Shown: piece after piece, positions 7,246-9,607 of the stretch
Layout of the letters: every line of letters starts with the position of its first letter
How positions within the stretch are numbered: the stretch's first letter is position 1
Assembly: GCA_030950765.1 (NCBI GenBank)
Contig: JAUZQX010000065.1
Coordinates: 1 to 9,607 of the forward strand
Length of the DNA stretch: 9,607 bases
Reading direction: 5' to 3'
Source: Ghiorsea sp.
GTDB lineage: Bacteria > Pseudomonadota > Zetaproteobacteria > Mariprofundales > Mariprofundaceae
The notes under the pieces: model-generated
Database searches by the model: none
What the model was told of the DNA's origin: nothing
The model's input: only the letters and a program-made list of their open reading frames with translations
Position numbers and translations under genes: made by a program

Positions 7246-7932
7246 ATGATTAATCTTCTGCAAAATATCCCATTGTTTTCAGAACTGAATAACAGTGAGA
7301 TTGAGTCTATTCACAAGCTTATCACCTTTCACGATGTTGCAAAAAAAACCATTGTTTTACAAGAGGGTGAAGATGGTTGCTCCTTATTTATTATCATCTC
7401 AGGATCAGTAAAAATCTCATACTATGCCCCTGACGGACGCGAAGTTGTATTATCGTTGCTTGAAGAAGGTGCTTATTTTGGTGAAATGTCCTTGCTCGAT
7501 AAACAGCCCCGCTCTGCAACAGTGGTGACACTTGATGACTCACGTTTGGCACAGATACGTCGTGCTGACTTCGAGCGCCTACTATTAAAACAACCCAAAG
7601 TAGCCTTGAAACTACTGGCTGAAACTGTCTCCCGTTTACGCCGCACCAGCAAGGTTTTAGAACGCATCAGCACCTTGGATGTACCCCACCGTCTTTACCA
7701 TTATTTAAAAGACTTTGGTGACCGTTTCGGTAAAGAAAAAACCAATGGTATTGTCACTGTTCAACTGCCTACCCACCAAATGATTGCCGACCAGCTATCC
7801 ACCAGCCGTGAAACCATTTCTCGTGCTGCCAGTGCGCTAAAAAAAGAAGGCATCATTATCAAGTCAGACAACCCCGGTGAATCCAAGCTGGATATGGAAT
7901 CATTAGAAACACTTCTTCAAGCCATCGGTTAA
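7246..7932 (+). CDS. CRP-family transcriptional regulator, likely cyclic-nucleotide responsive
   Basis: A 228-residue regulator with a cyclic-nucleotide-binding barrel (about 8-120), a long dimer helix (about 115-145) and a winged helix-turn-helix (about 165-210). Against E. coli CRP as I remember it, the cAMP contacts are all kept: Gly79-Glu80, Arg89-Ser90 and, with a gapless dimer-helix match, Thr134-Ser135. The recognition helix SRETISRA has Arg188, Glu189 and Arg193, equivalent to CRP Arg180, Glu181 and Arg185, which read TGTGA. It lacks the FNR cysteine cluster (only Cys45), so it is not an iron-sulphur oxygen sensor. The start ATG follows AGGG (7231-7234) by eleven bases, a rather distant and weak ribosome site; expression may lean on translation of maeB. 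It is probably the second gene of a maeB operon. Whether it is the cell's main Crp or a local paralogue cannot be told here. Confidence 0.9.
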   Translation: MINLLQNIPLFSELNNSEIESIHKLITFHDVAKKTIVLQEGEDGCSLFIIISGSVKISYYAPDGREVVLSLLEEGAYFGEMSLLDKQPRSATVVTLDDSRLAQIRRADFERLLLKQPKVALKLLAETVSRLRRTSKVLERISTLDVPHRLYHYLKDFGDRFGKEKTNGIVTVQLPTHQMIADQLSTSRETISRAASALKKEGIIIKSDNPGESKLDMESLETLLQAIG

Positions 7933-7936
7933 ACGA

Positions 7937-7964
7937 AGGTTGGCTAAACATAAAATCACAACCT
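7937..7964. repeat. AGGTTG/CAACCT inverted repeat over the gyrA promoter
   Basis: AGGTTG (7937-7942) and CAACCT (7959-7964) are perfect complements separated by 16 bp, and they overlap the -35 and the first base of the -10 box. It is not followed by a T run, so it is not a terminator for the upstream gene. It could be an operator, but 6-bp arms may arise by chance. Confidence 0.25.
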
Positions 7965-7969
7965 ATAAT
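7940..7969 (+). promoter_or_regulatory. gyrA promoter
   Basis: TATAAT (7964-7969) is a perfect -10 box. TTGGCT (7940-7945) matches the -35 consensus at four of six with an 18-bp spacer. It begins only eight bases after the CRP-family stop codon and predicts a gyrA leader of about 80 bases. No terminator separates the two genes, so some readthrough from maeB is also possible. Confidence 0.6.
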
Positions 7970-7994
7970 ATAGACATTCGTTCAACGGCTATTT

Positions 7995-8023
7995 ATGCTT
8001 CTGCTCGAAACGAGCATTAGCAT
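7995..8023 (+). promoter_or_regulatory. Hairpin in the gyrA mRNA leader
   Basis: ATGCT (7995-7999) pairs with AGCAT (8019-8023), and TGCTCG (8002-8007) pairs with CGAGCA (8011-8016) around an AAA loop, leaving a small 2-by-2 internal loop. Eleven base pairs in 29 bases is a good RNA hairpin. No T run follows, so it is not a standard terminator. It ends about 20 bases before the gyrA ribosome site and may affect mRNA stability or translation. Confidence 0.45.
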
Positions 8024-8054
8024 CAATGCATAGCACCATCATGGAGTTTGAAAC

Positions 8055-9607
8055 ATGGATGACAACAACCTAAACCCTGCTATTCCAGTCCTTATCGAAG
8101 ATGAGATGAAGAGCTCTTATCTTGACTATGCGATGAGTGTTATTATCGGCAGAGCACTTCCTGATGCTAGGGATGGGCTCAAACCCGTTCATCGCCGCAT
8201 TTTATATGCCATGCAGGATTTGGGTTCCACCTTTGAAAAACCTTATAAAAAATCAGCACGTATTGTTGGTGATGTAATTGGTAAATACCATCCCCATGGT
8301 GATACGGCTGTGTATGATGCCATGGTACGTATGGCACAGCCTTGGAGCATGCGGCATGTGCTTGTTGACGGGCAAGGTAACTTCGGCTCTGTAGATGGCG
8401 ATTCTCCTGCTGCTATGCGTTATACTGAATCACGCATGAGTAAACTTTCTGCTGAACTGCTGGCAGATTTGGATAAAGATACTGTTGATTTTGGCCCTAA
8501 CTATGATGAATCATTGTCTGAGCCCAAAGTATTACCCGCAAAATATCCGAATTTATTGGTCAATGGTTCGCAAGGTATTGCTGTGGGCATGGCAACCAAT
8601 ATCCCGCCGCACAACTTGGGCGAATCCATCAATGCCATTATCGCTTTAACCAAAAACGTTGACATTGATGATGAAGAACTGATGCAAATCATGCCTGGCC
8701 CTGATTTTCCAACGGCTGGTTTTATTTATGGTCGTAAAGGTATGCGTGATGCCTTTGCCACAGGTCGTGGCTCTGTGACCATGCGGGCTAAAGTTGTGAT
8801 TGAGCGCAACAAACGCACCAAACGCGAATCCTTGGTCATTGCCGAGCTTCCTTATCAAGTTAACAAAGCAAAATTACACAAATATATTGCTGAATTGGCT
8901 AGAGACAAAAAAATCGAAGGTATTTCAGAAGTTCGTGATGAGTCTGACCGTGATGGTATGCGTTTGGTCATTGATTTGAAGAAAAATGAAGTCCCTGAAA
9001 TTATATTGAACAACCTTTACAAACAAACAGCTATGCAATGCAACTTTAGCTGCAACTATTTATCATTGCTTGATGGTCAGCCTAAACTTTGTGGTGTGCG
9101 TGAGTTATTATTACACTTCCTAGACCACCGCCGCCAAGTGGTGACGCGCCGTTGTTTGTTTGATTTGGCAAAAGCAGAAGCCCGCATCCACATTTTGGAA
9201 GGTTTACTGATTGCACTCGATAATATTGATGCGGTGATTAAACTTATCCGTGCCAGCAAAACGGGTGCAGAAGCCAAAGAGAATTTGTGTGCCCAATTCG
9301 ATTTATCAGAGAAACAAGCACAAGCTATTTTGGACATGCGTTTGCAACGCCTTACGGGCTTGGAATATGATAAAATTAAAGCTGAATTTGATGAAATCGC
9401 CGCATTGATTACTTACCTCAAAGAAATCTTAGCCGATGAAAAACTGTTGATGAAAGTGATTGTAGAAGAGCTTGAACAAGTCCGCGACAAATATGCAGAC
9501 CCGCGTCGCTCTATCATCATTGATGAAACTGCCGAGTTATCCATTGAAGATTTGATTACCGAAGAAGATATGGTGGTTACCATTTCCAACGAAGGTTACA
9601 TCAAACG
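8055..9607 (+). CDS. gyrA: DNA gyrase subunit A, N-terminal 517 codons, runs off the right edge
   Basis: GyrA cuts and rejoins DNA within the A2B2 gyrase that adds negative supercoils using ATP. The winged-helix region carries the catalytic Tyr123 in AAMRYTE (E. coli Tyr122). The quinolone-determining region reads HPHGDTAVYD, placing Thr84 and Asp88 where E. coli has Ser83 and Asp87; Thr is a natural variant, for example in Pseudomonas aeruginosa. The tower, NLLVNGSQGIAVGMATNIPP, and EKQAQAILDMRLQRLTGLE follow. The protein lacks the E. coli insertion of about 40 residues before that last stretch, as many other GyrA proteins do. The window ends in the first strands of the C-terminal beta-pinwheel (MVVTISNEGYIKR), just short of the GyrA-box that would formally exclude ParC; overall wording is GyrA. 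GGAG (8043-8046) lies eight bases before the ATG. It has its own promoter and a structured leader. Confidence 0.95.
   Translation, partial: MDDNNLNPAIPVLIEDEMKSSYLDYAMSVIIGRALPDARDGLKPVHRRILYAMQDLGSTFEKPYKKSARIVGDVIGKYHPHGDTAVYDAMVRMAQPWSMRHVLVDGQGNFGSVDGDSPAAMRYTESRMSKLSAELLADLDKDTVDFGPNYDESLSEPKVLPAKYPNLLVNGSQGIAVGMATNIPPHNLGESINAIIALTKNVDIDDEELMQIMPGPDFPTAGFIYGRKGMRDAFATGRGSVTMRAKVVIERNKRTKRESLVIAELPYQVNKAKLHKYIAELARDKKIEGISEVRDESDRDGMRLVIDLKKNEVPEIILNNLYKQTAMQCNFSCNYLSLLDGQPKLCGVRELLLHFLDHRRQVVTRRCLFDLAKAEARIHILEGLLIALDNIDAVIKLIRASKTGAEAKENLCAQFDLSEKQAQAILDMRLQRLTGLEYDKIKAEFDEIAALITYLKEILADEKLLMKVIVEELEQVRDKYADPRRSIIIDETAELSIEDLITEEDMVVTISNEGYIK

Noticed and set aside
7951..7960. CRP site near TCACA upstream of gyrA
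   Set aside because: The partner half-site at the 6-bp spacing reads TAAAC, matching TGTGA at only one position.
7933..7964. Terminator after the CRP-family gene formed by AGGTTG/CAACCT
   Set aside because: The 16-base loop and lack of a T run do not fit; the element overlaps the gyrA promoter instead.
8304..8306. Thr84 of GyrA as an acquired quinolone-resistance change
   Set aside because: Thr at this position is a normal wild-type residue in several proteobacteria, so the sequence alone is no sign of selected resistance.

Overview
The window looks like ordinary chromosome from a moderately AT-rich proteobacterium (roughly 42% G+C by eye). The gene content (B12-dependent methionine synthase, a DUF3683-type FAD/Fe-S dehydrogenase, MaeB, a CRP-type regulator, GyrA) fits the beta/gamma/zeta-proteobacteria. 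I cannot fix the genus from the sequence. I see no mobile element, CRISPR array, rRNA or tRNA, no broken gene, and no shift in base or codon use that would suggest recent transfer.

Layout, left to right. The left edge holds the first 72 codons of metH, leaving the window on the minus strand. A 198-bp spacer separates it from a divergent gene for a small stand-alone CZB (chemoreceptor zinc-binding) protein. A perfect 30-bp palindrome ends that gene and also serves as the terminator for the convergent 1268-codon gene, which encodes a one-chain D-lactate/2-hydroxyacid dehydrogenase (DUF3683 + FAD-binding + FAD-oxidase C-terminal + two 4Fe-4S motifs + two CCG domains). A 167-bp divergent control region follows. 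On the plus strand come maeB (malic enzyme fused to a phosphotransacetylase-like domain), then, 31 bp downstream, a CRP-family regulator. After 122 bp, gyrA begins from its own good promoter and leaves the window on the right.

How the genes may work together. The 2-hydroxyacid dehydrogenase would make pyruvate (from D-lactate) while feeding electrons to the respiratory chain. MaeB makes pyruvate and NADPH from malate and is probably controlled by acetyl-CoA through its C-terminal domain. The two genes are divergent, and their shared control region contains TGTAA-N6-TCACA, a one-mismatch version of the CRP operator. The regulator downstream of maeB keeps the residues that in E. coli CRP contact cAMP (Gly-Glu, Arg-Ser, Thr-Ser) and those that read TGTGA (Arg, Glu, Arg). 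The simplest reading is a pyruvate-node regulon controlled by this regulator. The circuit is inferred; only its parts are visible.

Nothing here clearly amounts to a new biological system. The best leads are the CRP-like circuit, the orphan CZB protein, and a structured hairpin in the gyrA leader.
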